Translations under genes and position numbers: made by a program
Shown: in pieces, positions 36,114 to 47,347 of the stretch
Position numbering within the stretch: the stretch's first letter is position 1
Layout: each line of letters starts with the position of its first letter
Notes under the pieces: model-generated
What the model saw: the letters and a program-made list of their open reading frames with translations, nothing else
Databases searched by the model: none
What the model was told of the DNA's origin: nothing
DNA from: Apophysomyces variabilis
Lineage: Eukaryota; Mucoromycota; Mucoromycetes; Mucorales; Mucoraceae
Assembly: GCA_002749535.1 (NCBI GenBank)
Contig: MZZL01000132.1
Location: 92,723-156,722 of the forward strand
Length of the DNA: 64,000 nucleotides
Reading direction: 5' to 3'

Positions 36114-36892
36114 CAGGTTTTTGCAATGTACTTTGCGTCAGCTAAAGGGTGCTCTGCGCCAGCGAACATAACAAATTGGCGCTTGAGAGTAGCAAATCTC
36201 ACGCTACTGTATTACTGTAACAGGATGCTCAAGATCGAAGGAAAAAAGCTGGACAATGGCAATGAATGCTTGAATGATAATATCCATTTTTCATTCGAAT
36301 CCCTATTTCTTTTCATATAAATGCATTCTTTGTCCTATGAACTGTCAATCTGTGCAAATGGATGTTTATATTATGAATGCCTTGCGAATGGCTCGTCAAT
36401 GTAAGCTTACACTGTATGCGCAATATCATTTCCATTGCACGTTAAGTGAGCAAATACCTTTGTTGTCATTATCTGGTGCCAAAAAGTATGGTCCAGACTA
36501 TCCCAGGACGGTGCTGAATAAGACATTATGATGATGATTCAGATACGTTTCTTTATAGAGACATGTGTTGTACTTCATTTCTCTTTTGCCAGGACTCGTC
36601 CCCCTGTTGTCAAGTATTCATGCTTTGGATTTGCACTCTTTGACCTAGACTTTACTTTATGTTAGACAGTGTTGTTGTGGTCGATGCGGTTGAGGTGCCT
36701 TTGCCCGCATGGTCCTCTCGCTTCCACTTTAATTTCTTCTCTTCGTCTCTCGCCGCAAGATGAACACCATAGCCTCCTCGCGGAGTGCGTAGGCCTGGAT
36801 AGGGGTACAGTTTCTGTAAGTAAACTGTACTTCCCGCATAACGTATATACTAAGGACACATATCTACTTTACTTTTAGAGCAAACTTTGACT
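36114..36892. repeat. Dispersed repeat, copy A (inverted relative to copy B)
   Basis: This stretch is present again, reverse-complemented, at 61262-62330. Shared landmarks are TGCAATGTACTTTGCGTCAG at the left end, the run around 36360-36420 (ATGGATGTTTATATTATGAA), the segment around 36590-36620 (CCAGGACTCGTCCCCCTGTT) and ACTTCCCGCATAACGTATAT near the right end. Identity looks above 90% over most of it. Relative to copy B it lacks roughly 300 bases near 36815. No intact transposase is visible; it is a non-autonomous or decayed mobile element. Confidence 0.8.
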
Positions 36893-37203
36893 CTTTTCTC
36901 AACCCAAAATTTATGTTACAGTAGCGGGGAATGTAATAGAATAAACAGGAAAACATGTATCATGTTAAAAGTCTTCATGGCAAAAGCAGGGTGAGATTAG
37001 CAAGACAGTCTCCATGCGGTAGGTGAAATGTAGCAGAAGAGATTCTTACTTTAACAATAGGGAACACACGAAAGTTTTTCTGCACCCATCCTTATATTAC
37101 CGGTACATCTTACATCATCATCTTGTTCTACTCGTTTTGAATCTTTCATATGCAATGCCTACAGTATAGAATATATAACGTGTTATAATTACTATGAATA
37201 CAG
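36893..37203. other. Intergenic between repeat copy A and PUS1
   Basis: About 310 bases on the 3' side of PUS1. Nothing recognisable. Confidence 0.4.
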
Positions 37204-39002
37204 CTAATCTTCATTTTCTTCAGCGCCTTCATTGATGTCATCGTCGTTGGTGTCAGCTGACGTGGAATATTTTGTGACAATGATAGCTTCCTCGGGAATA
37301 ATGCCTTCTGGGTTCAAGTACTTGTAGTCCGAACCAAGATGCGAATCAACAGATAGCAAGAACGCATCAAACCTAAAATAAGGCTACCATTAACTAACAA
37401 ATAAGCAAAGTAAAATTGACCATTACCCTCGTTCTTCTTTTTCTGTCTCAAAAATTTTCGAATAAATCCACTCTTGTTTGAAAGCATCGATTCGGCTCTA
37501 AATTCTTGTTGAGTACATAAATTAAACTTTTCTTCGTCAACTAACCTTGTGAATATCAAAATCAATGGGATCACGGAATTTTTTGTCCTTATTAGAATCA
37601 GCCTTCTTATTATATATTGCAAAAACCGGTCGCTCCAATAAAAGGCCTAGCGCTGGTGCTTTCGGGATATTGATTTTTTCAGGGCCGAATGATTTTTCAA
37701 TAATGGACAATGGCGTCTTGCTACGGACACTAAGAAGAGCCATCGCTATTGCATGGTTAGATCATTTTTACCGATACTGCTAGTTGAAAACTTACATATC
37801 ATTTTACGGATTTGATGCAACATAAAGGATTGACCATGCAATTTGACACTTAACCATTCCGTGCCGCTGATATAGATAGGATCAGCGACCTAAGCCTTGG
37901 TCAATGGGTTACCAAGATGCACAAAGCTAACTTACATTTATGCTAATAATGAATCGGTTGGCGCTCTTATCAGTATGCTTTCGAGCAATTGTGTAATTAT
38001 GGAAGTTATGTGTCCCAACGAACATACTTAGTGCCTTCTTAAAATTACCGAGGTCATCCGCACTGATTCGATAAGCATCCTTGGCTGCCAGCTCTTCAGG
38101 TGTGCTCCGAGAAACGTAACGTACAGTACCATCGCTATTGGAACATAATTTCAAATCGGTAGGCAAAGTAGGTTCCTCGGTTAATTCTTTGTTTGCAGGT
38201 GGCAAGAATGCGTAGGTAGGTAAGAGATACTCATATACACGCGAATCGCAAGCAGTCTTGGCATGGAATGAGCGCATTGTCGGGACATATCCTGGTATGA
38301 TGGTGTCAGTGAGTTAATTTTTTTTTTGCGAGCTTGTTCCATACCCCACACTCTGATCTGCGGTGGCAGAAACGAATTAATTCTTTCCACCACGTCATCT
38401 CCTGGCACAACGATCTTCAACGACACTAGATTTCCGGCCGCATCTACTCCTTTATCTGTTCGTGCTGCGCGCATCCATTGAACCTACCGTCACCTTAGCT
38501 AGTGCCGAGATCAATTTGTCCTGTAAATCGTCTCTACCTTTTTTGGATCGTCTGAGTTATCAGATGAAATCGCCCCAGCTTTGCACATAGCATCAAAGAG
38601 TTCGCTTTCTATGGTCTTCACATTTGGATTTCTTTCGGAATAAGAAGGCATCAGACTTTCGTATTCCGGAAAGTATGTAACTCACATTTGCATTCCTTGG
38701 TATCCCGTTCCGTTAAAGCCGATCATCATTGCCACTTTCTTCTTGGGTAAGCGCGGTGCCTTTGGTCCTTCCGGTCTTGGGGCAGGTTCGCCTTTCTCAG
38801 TCTGCGCTTTCCATGAAATGTTCTGTTGGAAAAATTCCTTTCTTTGCTTGGCTGTTTTTAATCTTTTTGCATTGGAAGACTGATGCTCGACTCTTTCCCG
38901 TTTTGATCCCGCTTGTGCGTTTGACAAAGACTCTGACGGATTATCCGATGCTTCAGGCTGTTGATTGTCCTCTCGCGCTTCTTTAGACCAAATGGCACCC
39001 AT
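37204..39002 (-). CDS. PUS1: tRNA pseudouridine synthase Pus1 (TruA family)
   Basis: Isomerises uridine to pseudouridine at several tRNA positions and in U2 snRNA and mRNA; nuclear in yeast. Proposed exons (minus) are 39002-38686, 38631-38538, 38483-38345, 38291-37936, 37889-37796, 37745-37546, 37497-37427 and 37372-37204, giving 479 residues. The N-terminus is polar and basic ([16 protein letters not shown]). The catalytic domain starts at [16 protein letters not shown], and the catalytic Asp lies in [15 protein letters not shown]. Next are [19 protein letters not shown] and [16 protein letters not shown], then [24 protein letters not shown] and [13 protein letters not shown], all TruA/Pus1 hallmarks. 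The tail is acidic ([13 protein letters not shown]). Every junction keeps frame and restores family sequence. Confidence 0.94.
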
Positions 39003-39144
39003 ACTTCCACTTACGAAAAAACCGTGAAAAACCGTGGCTTAGGGGAAGCAATCCGTTGCAAAAGGATTTAAACTCAGAATGTTAGCTCCCTCTATCACCC
39101 TTTCTCTATTAACAATAAAACACTTATTAAAGAATTACAAGTTC
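39003..39144. other. PUS1 upstream region
   Basis: Short upstream region of PUS1, bordered by a degenerate minisatellite. No binding site recognised. Confidence 0.4.
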
Positions 39145-39645
39145 TTGGAGAGACAGCCCACATGCACTCTTTTTTTGTTTCTTTTTCTTTTCAATGGCTG
39201 AAAGAAAGCGAGGCCCGAAGGGTCGAGCCGACTTCTTGCAAAGAAACGTGCATATGTGCACTGACATACACACTCTGTCTTGCTTTTCAATTGCAAGGCC
39301 TGAAGGGTTGCAATGAATTTTTGAAGGTACGTTACACGAGGGATACTTCCGTCACACCTGTCATAAACACGCTGTAATTAGTCCACCAGTTTCTTTCTTG
39401 AGCCGAGTTTTTGGAGAGGCACTTATACACACACTATATTTTTCGGTTTAATCGCTGTAAAGAAAGCGAGGCCCAAAGTGCCGAGCCTAATTCTTGGAGA
39501 GACGCGTGCACGTACGGACATACACGTACGCATATTCACATATACACACTGTGTCTTTTTGTGATAATCGGTGAAAAGAAAGCGAGGGCCCAAAGGGCTG
39601 AGCCTAATTCTTAGAGAGACACATGCACATATATATACACTCTTT
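39145..39645. repeat. Degenerate minisatellite
   Basis: Four to five imperfect units of about 80-130 bases. Each has a TCTTGGAGAGACAC-like start (39146, 39411, 39491, 39610), a CACATATACACAC-like middle and, in three of them, a GAAAGCGAGGCCCAAAGGG-like end (about 39203, 39462, 39577). The units have diverged by substitutions and length. It directly precedes the Helitron-type helicase fragment. No open frame through it is credible. Confidence 0.7.
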
Positions 39646-39672
39646 ATTTTTAATTTCTGATTTGTATTTACC

Positions 39673-40111
39673 AGAACCTTCATGGCTTTGATCTGCATGC
39701 CCAGCAACAACGTCACTTTGCCGAGTTCCTTTTGAATGTTGGTGATGGCCGTGTCCCACCAGGTATGTACTCTACTATCATATGAACCTCATCATTTTCT
39801 CATTTATTTATGCAGTTCCAAATTCCGCTTATATTCCCCTCAACCCTCAGTGGTGCATACCCGGGTCAAACGTCGATAACCTTATTGCCGCTATATACCA
39901 CCCAGTACTCAATGCTATCCCTCCCATTGATACCCAACTTCTTACAGATCGTGCTATCCTCACATCAAAAAACCATTTCGTAGACATGATCAACCAATTT
40001 ATTCCCAGGAACGAGCCGCGCTTACAACAGCGCTGATACTGTTGTCGAACGCGAACATCAGAATCAAGTGCCTGTAGACTTTTTAAATTCACTATCATTT
40101 GCAGGTAACTT
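39673..40111 (+). pseudogene. Helitron-type Pif1 helicase fragment (broken)
   Basis: Piece of the Pif1-like helicase domain carried by Helitron rolling-circle transposons. The first segment (39673-39761) reads QQQRHFAEFLLNVGDGRVPP. After a possible short intron it continues as LIAAIYHPVLNA and LLTDRAILTSKNHFVDMINQ (to about 40010). A frame change then leads to SADTVVEREHQNQVPVDFLN (about 40031-40105). These are the consecutive blocks expected in the C-terminal half of Helitron helicases: the FAEFLLRVGDG block, the RAIL.P.N..V..IN block, and the YxSADxV..VEFLN block. Walker A and the Rep nuclease are absent. The frame break and missing ends make it a dead fragment. The strand of the source element is plus. 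Confidence 0.72.
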
Positions 40112-40683
40112 CCATCTACTGTTCACCAATTCAAATACCGTTTCTTCATCATTTGTAAAGAGTTTCAAAATGAACCCCAGGTTGCCATAAGTAGTAGTTT
40201 CCATATTTGAAAATTAGCGAGAAAGGAAACTGCTGCATTAAGGAGGTACCTTGAAAAAAAAGAGGTATGCGTAAGCATCATAGTATTTTTCCTCTGTTTA
40301 CGCTTTTTCATCTTTACACTCTTCACAAGAATCAATTGTTTGCTTTTCTATCATGCCATTTTGCCCTTCATGCTTTGGAACTGACCATTCTCTGTCAACC
40401 AGTAGGTTATGTCGAGCTAACCCTGCTAATCTATTATAAAAAGCAGAACAATCATAAAGGCTGAAAAAGATCACATTGCGTGTGTCACAAGATTATTGTT
40501 CACTTAATAGCAACATATCTTTAGATATGGTTATCTGTTCAAAAAATGGGGGACATCAGGACAATGAGTAGTCTTTTTTTTTTTTTGGTTTCGGATATAG
40601 CAAATCAAAGCAGTCATTATCAATCACGGTTTGCATAAATGTCGTCCCTTCTTTTCCCATCACCTTAACTCTCTTTAACCGGG
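40112..40683. other. Intergenic, after the Helitron fragment
   Basis: No gene recognised. A run of T lies at 40575-40586. The end of this region should hold the promoter of the small gene at 40684. Confidence 0.4.
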
Positions 40684-41078
40684 ATGTATTCCCTCAAGAA
40701 AAGAAGACCTCCCCGTTTGCCTTCAGGAAATATATTCATGGCAGCATCATCCATTCAAGGATTGATTCTCTACTTTGCGCAAGGTAAGTATCCACCATTA
40801 ACTCATAATTAACATAGCTTATTCAAAGTGAAATAGATGATTCATGTATCAAGGGAAATAGCGATATGCTTCACTATATGAGGATAGTGGAAAGGACAGG
40901 GACACGCAATTCAGCTATTTTGCATTCACCCAGTTTCGTTTTTCAAACTGACATCCTATTACCATTAGACGACAACAGACCCAGTCGGAGTCTTAGGATT
41001 TCAGAGGGTGCCACTGACACCGCCAGTGCAGACTTGCTCGATTATATGATTAAAGCAAGATCTACGATGAGCGCTTAA
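40684..41078 (+). CDS. Small unknown protein, two exons
   Basis: Proposed exons are 40684-40783 and 40837-41078, separated by a 53-base intron with a GTAAGT donor and a TAG acceptor; the junction keeps frame and gives 113 residues. The N-terminus is basic then hydrophobic (MYSLKKRRPPRLPSGNIF; MAASSIQGLILYFAQ). The C-terminal half is polar (LLPLDDNRPSRSLRISEGA; SADLLDYMIKARSTMSA). I recognise no family. A good intron and absence of rare composition favour a real gene, but it sits between transposon relics. Confidence 0.4.
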
Positions 41079-42336
41079 TTCAGTATTGTCAGCATGGGAT
41101 CCTATTTCAAGATCTGCCGAGTTGTAGTTAGTCTCCCCCATTTTCCCCTTAGTGCTACTGAATATAAGACTTTAGCACACAGTAACTGTTGTACATATTT
41201 ACAACTTGTTAGTACCAACGTAATAGCATCACCAATTTTTTTTTGAAATAAGAAGATCAGCTAATCACATCAATTGCATTCTAGAACTCCCAGAGGTTGG
41301 ACGCCTCGCTGTATTGAACAGTCGAAGAAAAAGAAGGCTCTCGAACTTAAATCCGTGTTGAACAGATGGGCTGGATGGCAGGTCCCTACTGCCATGCCAC
41401 TTTAGAAGTAGGTATCATAGATTCGGCCTGAACCGGCGTGTGCATCTTTTGACTGACATGGACTTTGACCATCGCTGCTAGCTTCAATAAAGCAATACAA
41501 TGTGCCAAAGACAGACTATGCAGACAAAAACCGTAAATAAGACTTAGCTCAGTCAAATGCAGTTGATACTTACCAGTAAAGATACCGGTTAAGGTCCACC
41601 GCTTGTGGAGACCCCAATTAACTATGTTTGCGCAATCTTAATCAGACCAACCTCCACAGCGTCTCATGCTGACACTGTAGAAAGAATTGTTGTAGTTAAC
41701 TATATTTTGGTACTAAAGAATACATCTCTACAAGAAGGCTATGCAATGGCATATCTTGCACGGGAAGAGCCGAAAGGACAAGAAAGAAAACCAAAATTTT
41801 TTACTGAAACTAGTTAAATATAAAGCTGTTCTGTTCTGCATTGGACCCTTTCTTGCTTAGGGACCCAAACTGTGGGAATCTTCACGCGTAAAACAGTCAA
41901 TTTTTGTTGGTCTGTAAATGTACATGATACAAAATATCTTGATGATCTCTTAGCTGATCTTTCTAAAGTGCAGCAAAAGTAGCCTACTTATTTCTTCTGT
42001 CAGGATTAAAACCTGACTATCAACTTGCTCTACCATCTTGTTTTTGCTGACTGCCACCCAGTCGGTCTAATATTAGTTTTTGAGGGATTGAAAGAAAAAA
42101 AACTGTGCATCATGGCACATGTTTTATATTGCGGTAGGTCAATGTTCCCCAAAAACAAGCTATAGGAAAAAGAGGTAGAGCCCTTTTTTTCCGGTGCAGT
42201 AGCGTAAGACCACCCTTATATAAATTCCCAAGACAGCTTCCGGTTAATGAGAAATATATGTCTGTTCCAATACTTGGATCTTGGTTGAGCAAAGAGGAAA
42301 AACTAAGACCTTGAACAACACAAGTATACTATATGC
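41079..42336. other. Intergenic, transposon-adjacent
   Basis: About 1.25 kb without a supported gene. It lies on the 3' side of the Fanzor-like remnant and may include the element's far end. No terminal repeat was identified. Confidence 0.4.
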
Positions 42337-43075
42337 TACGCTATGCTCTTCCGTTCTTTGGCCGGGCCATTGAAGGGCCGCCGGACGCGAGTCCTGCTGC
42401 ATACCGCTTGCCACATACCGGGTGAAACACGCCATGTATTGCGGCCGGCGTTGACATCCGGGTTCCACACTATAGAATAGATTTCGTGAAGTTAACATGG
42501 TCCGATTAACTGCCAGAGTATATGTACCGGAGGTTGTCTAGTGCCGGGTCCATCTGGGACTGGATCGTTCTGGGTGCAGACCTCCAACGGATAGATGTCA
42601 TTCCTGGTGTCTGTAACGCCTATACTGCAGTGTTAGTTTGTAAAATTGGTTATAACTTCGTCTTATACGTACCAAGTGGCTTTCTTTCAGGACACAAAGA
42701 ATCCTGTGTAAAACTGCGTCATTCCCATCCAGCCAATAACGGATCGGCCTGTGGTCCCCACGCAAACGCAACTTCTTGGTGCTACAATACGTGAAAGTTC
42801 ATTGCTGTAGACTATGATGACAGTAGCATTACCTGTAATTGCACCTAAGTTCTTGGCCACGAAATTGAACCGTGTGGTCGTCGCAGTTCGGGGCAAACTT
42901 GACTGGTCAAGTATTCCTCAGTGAGGATGACCGGCACTTTCTGAGCCAATGCCCTTCGGAATTTCTAATAAAACAATCAGAACAATTGTGCTACTCGAAA
43001 TAAAGGAAGTGTAACATTCACCGGCAACGGGACATTTCCGCATAGCCGTAGGCAACAATGACAGGCGTATGCAGA
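42337..43075 (-). pseudogene. Fanzor/TnpB-like RNA-guided nuclease remnant
   Basis: Decayed gene with the C-terminal signature of the IS605/IS607 TnpB-Fanzor family, whose active members are RNA-guided DNA endonucleases. Going down the minus strand: PVIVAYGYAEMSRC (43065-43024); KFRRALAQKVPVILTEEYLT followed by SQVCP (about 42967-42895), like the family's FRRAL..VxxVDEFRTSxxC block; one extra base there shifts the frame, after which NCDDHTVQFRGQELRCNYR restores a CPxC zinc-knuckle; then RPIRYWLDGND and HRILCVLKESHL; and finally IVWNPDVNAGRNTWRV (42470-42423), the W-N-R-D-x-N-A-x-x-N block with the RuvC-III aspartate kept and Arg replaced by Pro. Frameshifts and missing RuvC-I/II regions mark it as a pseudogene. 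A flanking repeat begins at 43575. Family call rests on motif order, not on a database search. Confidence 0.6.
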
Positions 43076-43574
43076 TCTTGGCCTGCCTCTGGTTTACTTT
43101 TGCGACTGCTTGCAGACGACTTATTGTAGGGTCTGGCGTCGTCCTATTGAAAGAATTAGGATTGATTGGAAGATCTGTTAGGGCAAACGTACTGACGGAG
43201 AGGCCGGCGATTTGTTTGTTATTGTTGCCATGCTGCTTTCCCTGCAGGAAGCAAGCAGAAAATGGGTCTCTCGATGCCGGTATGCCATGCTGTATGTTTC
43301 GAGTCTAGCTGGGTTACTTCACTGTCCTGTTGCTCATGGTATAGTTACCAAATGCCGTGCAAAAAGCTGATCGTGGATTCGTAGAGTTGGAATGTAATTG
43401 CCGGCATCACCGTTGGCGGATGATATCAAATTGCTTGATACAGGTTCTCCATGTTTGCTCCCCTCCGCGAGCGCAACTCTGCCTACACAGCCCGCCTGAA
43501 CATGGATCGTACCCTGCTTCTCTCCGTAAGCATTTGTTTATATGCGCATTCAATAAAGTTACTTATATAAAAGA
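43076..43574. other. Probable N-terminal part of the Fanzor-like element, too decayed to read
   Basis: Lies between the readable Fanzor-like blocks and the flanking repeat. GC content is higher than in the surroundings, suggesting former coding sequence, but I could not follow one frame or find the first RuvC motif. Confidence 0.35.
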
Positions 43575-44056
43575 AAGAAATAGAAAAACACATTTTCACC
43601 TATAAGATAAAACAATGTTGAATTAATGCTAATTGGTGTTGTTTGCAAGTAGTTCTACTGCTACTATCAATGACGATATGAAACAGGATGCTAATAACGG
43701 CGCCCACTCTTAACGACTAAGTAACACAACAAAAAGATGCGCATACAAGAAGTAAACTATATACAACAGAGGAACTTTCCATGTCAAATAGAGTACAATA
43801 TGGGAAAGTTTAAAACGATCAGAATTGACTTTCTGTAATATCTGCATGAAAATGAAAATCAACGATATGCTTTGATATTGAAGATGATAATGAGAAAACT
43901 TCTAGAGGAAAAGGCTTTCCAGGTATGAAATTCGTTCCCTGACTTATTTGGTGCGGATTATATTAAACTACGTCATTTGAACAAAAATTTGATGACATCC
44001 CTCGTGCGGATTATTGGTGCGAATAGACGATCCCGCTTCTCGATGCCAGTGACGAA
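43575..44056. repeat. Element flank repeat, copy 1
   Basis: Matches the right edge of the window (63560-64000) in inverted orientation over its whole length. Shared pieces are TTCACCTATAAGATAA, GACGATATGAAACAGGATG, ACTAAGTAACACAAC, AGTACAATATGGGAAA, TTTGATGACAT and GGTGCGAATAGACGAT. Similarity looks like 75-80% and stops near 44056. It lies on the 5' side of the Fanzor-like remnant, so it is probably the 5' flank or end of that element. Confidence 0.75.
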
Positions 44057-44909
44057 GATGGCTAGCGTAACTACATTTCTCAGTTAGCATAAAAAGACAA
44101 AACTGATAAGATTTAATAAAATGCATATAGGTCATTTTAGCTAGCTATACCTCTTCGTCATGGATGAACTAGGGTCACAGATGACCTCACAATACGGTCT
44201 ACTTGCTTGATTTCACCTGATTATGTCCCAATTAACTTGATGCGACCAGCATAAAATATTTCTGCAATAATTTGAACTATTTCTTTCGCATTTATTAGAA
44301 TATGCAACGTCCCTGCAAATAAAGTGTTTCCCTTCGACAGAAACAATGTTACACTTCCAGTAGTGCGTATATCGCGTTTTTCAACAAGTGTACAAAGTTT
44401 GATACCTGAGAAGCTTTGGTATCTTTCGGAATAGACCAAGATCAGCAGCATTTGTATCATCATATTGTCAAAATCATGCTGACATTTACGTTCCACATTG
44501 AACATTCAGCATTCCGGGAAGACTAAAGAGATTGATATTGTTGATAAATTTGGCAAATTGAGGATTTGCAAGATTAACGCGGATAGCTCCTCTTGGAACT
44601 GTATAAAAGGAGCCACTAATCAGATAGACACTTAGCAATGTCTTCGAATAAGCATATGTTGTTGTTCGACTTTCGAAGTGTAAATTTTTGGCACGTCTTG
44701 CATACGCCTTGTCAAAGTTCTCTTAGATAGGTCAGTAAATTGCATCGGTTCAAGTTTCCATACACGTAATATGCTTTTACTGTTCGTCAAAGCCCGTCCC
44801 CACTTGGAAGATGCCAAAGTTGGGAAGCTTTTAATTACCGCCAACGCAGTATCGGGTTTTCAATTAAGAACCCCATCCAAATTTTTTCGGTAACTTTTGA
44901 GCTTTTACG
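44057..44909. other. Upstream region of the acyltransferase gene
   Basis: No supported gene. Minus-strand open frames at 44221-44505 and 44632-44844 show no family signature. Contains the promoter of the gene at 44910. Confidence 0.4.
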
Positions 44910-47347
44910 ATGAGCCGCACCAAACAAAAACGCATCAACTTATTATATGATTGTGTATTATGGATATTTAATATTATGTTGGACATCTTCTTTCGTGAGA
45001 TACGCCCCAGAGGCTCTCATAAGATACCACGAGACGGTCCGGTGATCTTTGTCGCTGCACCTCATGCGAATCAAGTAAACGTTTTCCGAGACAAAGACAA
45101 ATGATTCCTAATGTCACTGACTCATGTCCAACATGCAGTTCGTCGATCCGCTAATTGTCATGCGGGAATGTCAGCGAAGAGTTTCTTTTCTTATTGCTGA
45201 GAAGTCTATGCATCAGAAAGGCATAGGATTGTTAGCACGGATGGTTCATGCAAGTAAGTGATAGGTTTCAGACAGTAATATGTATGTCTTGAATCAAAAT
45301 ATCTTTATTATACAGTTCCTGTTATTCGACCTCAGGATATAGCTGAAACGGGTGCAGGGCGGATACAGCTTCTAAATCCGAAAACTGAACCACTACGGAT
45401 TTCCGGATCAAATACTCGTTTTCTATCTCAAGTTAGACCAAAAGATGCCATTTTCCTTCCTTCCAATGCAGGAAAGTTGGAAGTGTCGAGAGTCATATCG
45501 GATACGGAACTGGAGATTAAGACAGAAATACGTGAAAAAAGGGCCCTAAATGTACTTACTCGATCTGAAGGCTCAGCATATAAATGTGTACCACATGTTG
45601 AACAAGATTCAGTGTATGAGCGTGTATATGATGAATTAAACAATGGGGAGTGCATTACGATTTTCCCCGAAGGAGGAAGTCACGACCGTGCGGAGATGCT
45701 GCCCTTAAAAGGTAAGCATTTAGAGTTCGGTCGATCAAATGTCTCTCATGCCGACTTATGACTAAACCAACTTGCTTTTTTCCCATCTTGTAGCTGGTGT
45801 GACCATTATGGCCTTAGGCGCTGTGGCTAAGTACCCCGGTCTCGATGTGAAAATAGTCCCTTGTGGTACAAAGAAACATTCGATAAGCAGTTGATCTTAA
45901 GGAATATTGCTTTTTATTTTCTCTAGGACTCAATTACTTCCATGCTCATCGTTTCCGATCTCGAGCTGTTATAGAATTTGGTAACCCAATCACAATATCC
46001 CCTGAACTTGTGGAAAAGTTCAAACAAGGTGGTGCCGAGAAAAGGGAAGCCTGTACTCAGCTACTGGATACTATCTACTACGCTTTGAAAAGCGTGACAG
46101 TAAACACGGCTAACGACCAGACACTTATGGTAGGAACATATAATCGAGCGCCCCTCTATTCAGCTTTGGTCATTTTAGGTAATTCAAGCAGCTCGCCGAT
46201 TATACAAGCCTGCCAACCGTAGATTACATATAGCCCAAGTAGTTGATCTTAATCGACGGTTTGTCATTGGTTACAATCTTTACAAAGACGATCCTAAAGT
46301 GATCGAACTACAACAAAAAGTGCTGGCTTATAATCAGCTATTGAAATACCACGGTATCCGGGATCACCAAGTACCTGAGACTAATCTCAGAGAATGGCGG
46401 ACGTTTTTCCTACTGGTTTATAGATTTCTTGTTCTCGTGGTGTGGGGTCTACTGGCATTCCCAGGGTAAGCTTCCGAGGTTTGAACCGTGATCTGAATTC
46501 GATTAGGGCGATCATTAATCTCCCTACGTTGGTCATTGCTAAAGCCATCAGCATAAGAAAGGCTAGAGGTAAAAATGCAGTGTAGCACATGGACCAAAAC
46601 GTTATTCATTGAACTTCAGAGGCATTGGCGGGGTCATCTGTTAAAATCTCTGGACGCGACGTTCTGGCTACCTGGAAATTATTAGTTGGTCTAGTTCTAT
46701 TACCTACCCTATATGGTCTCTACAGCCTTGTTGTGCTATTGCTCTCTTTGCGTACAGACTGGAGCTGGACGAAGAAAATTTTGCTACCTTTGGCTACATG
46801 GAACCTTTTGCCACTTATTAGTTTCTGTAGCATGCGTTTTGGTGAGAATGGCGTTGATGTCTACAAGTAAGAGTTACTTTGAATCTACATATAAGCCGTC
46901 TGATATCATACTGTTTAAAGGTCCCTAAAGCCATTATACATGGCGCTGACAGACCCAGATAGCACGGAAAATCTGCGACATACTCGAGAAAAGCTTTCAG
47001 AAGACATTACTGAACTCATCAACGAGTACGGACCTAAAGTATTTTCCGACTTTGATCCCAATAATGTGTTCCGTAATGGAGGCTTTTCCAACAAAGAATC
47101 CAAAGAGTTGGCAGAAGGTGGCAGAACATTTTCCCAGATTGCAAGCGAGTTTTTGAACACTGCAGCGACAGAATGGCTGGATGACAGGAACATATTTAAC
47201 TGGACTAAGCAAGAGGAATCTGATTCAAAAGACATTCTTTATTTTTTGGATAAGAACATCAACGCTGGCAGTGCATCAGCAAGCGACATAGAGGGTTCCA
47301 GTGATAGAAAACACGCCGTATTTCTAAAAGGTAACTTTAATGGATGA
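44910..47347 (+). CDS. Glycerol-3-phosphate/dihydroxyacetone-phosphate acyltransferase (Sct1/Gpt2 type)
   Basis: ER enzyme that makes lysophosphatidic acid, the first step of glycerolipid synthesis. Proposed exons are 44910-45074, 45139-45253, 45316-45711, 45794-45865, 45927-46129, 46179-46465, 46507-46568, 46620-46866 and 46921-47347. The acyltransferase motif I reads FVAAPHANQ joined across the first intron to FVDPLIVM, with the family His and Asp. Next come FLIAEKSMHQKGIGLLAR (motif II), ITIFPEGGSHDR (motif III) and VKIVPCGLNYFHAHRFRSR (motif IV). Two hydrophobic regions follow: FFLLVYRFLVLVVWGLLAFP and WKLLVGLVLLPTLYGLYSLV. The C-terminus is acidic and Ser-rich (GSASASDIEGSSDRKH). This layout is that of fungal Sct1/Gpt2 rather than plastid or bacterial forms. 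Choice between the two paralogues cannot be made here. Confidence 0.92.

Noticed and set aside
41990..42070. Minus-strand TGGTAGAGCA with TCAGGTTTTAATCCTGA
   Set aside because: The spacing between D-like and T-like arms is far too short to contain an anticodon arm.
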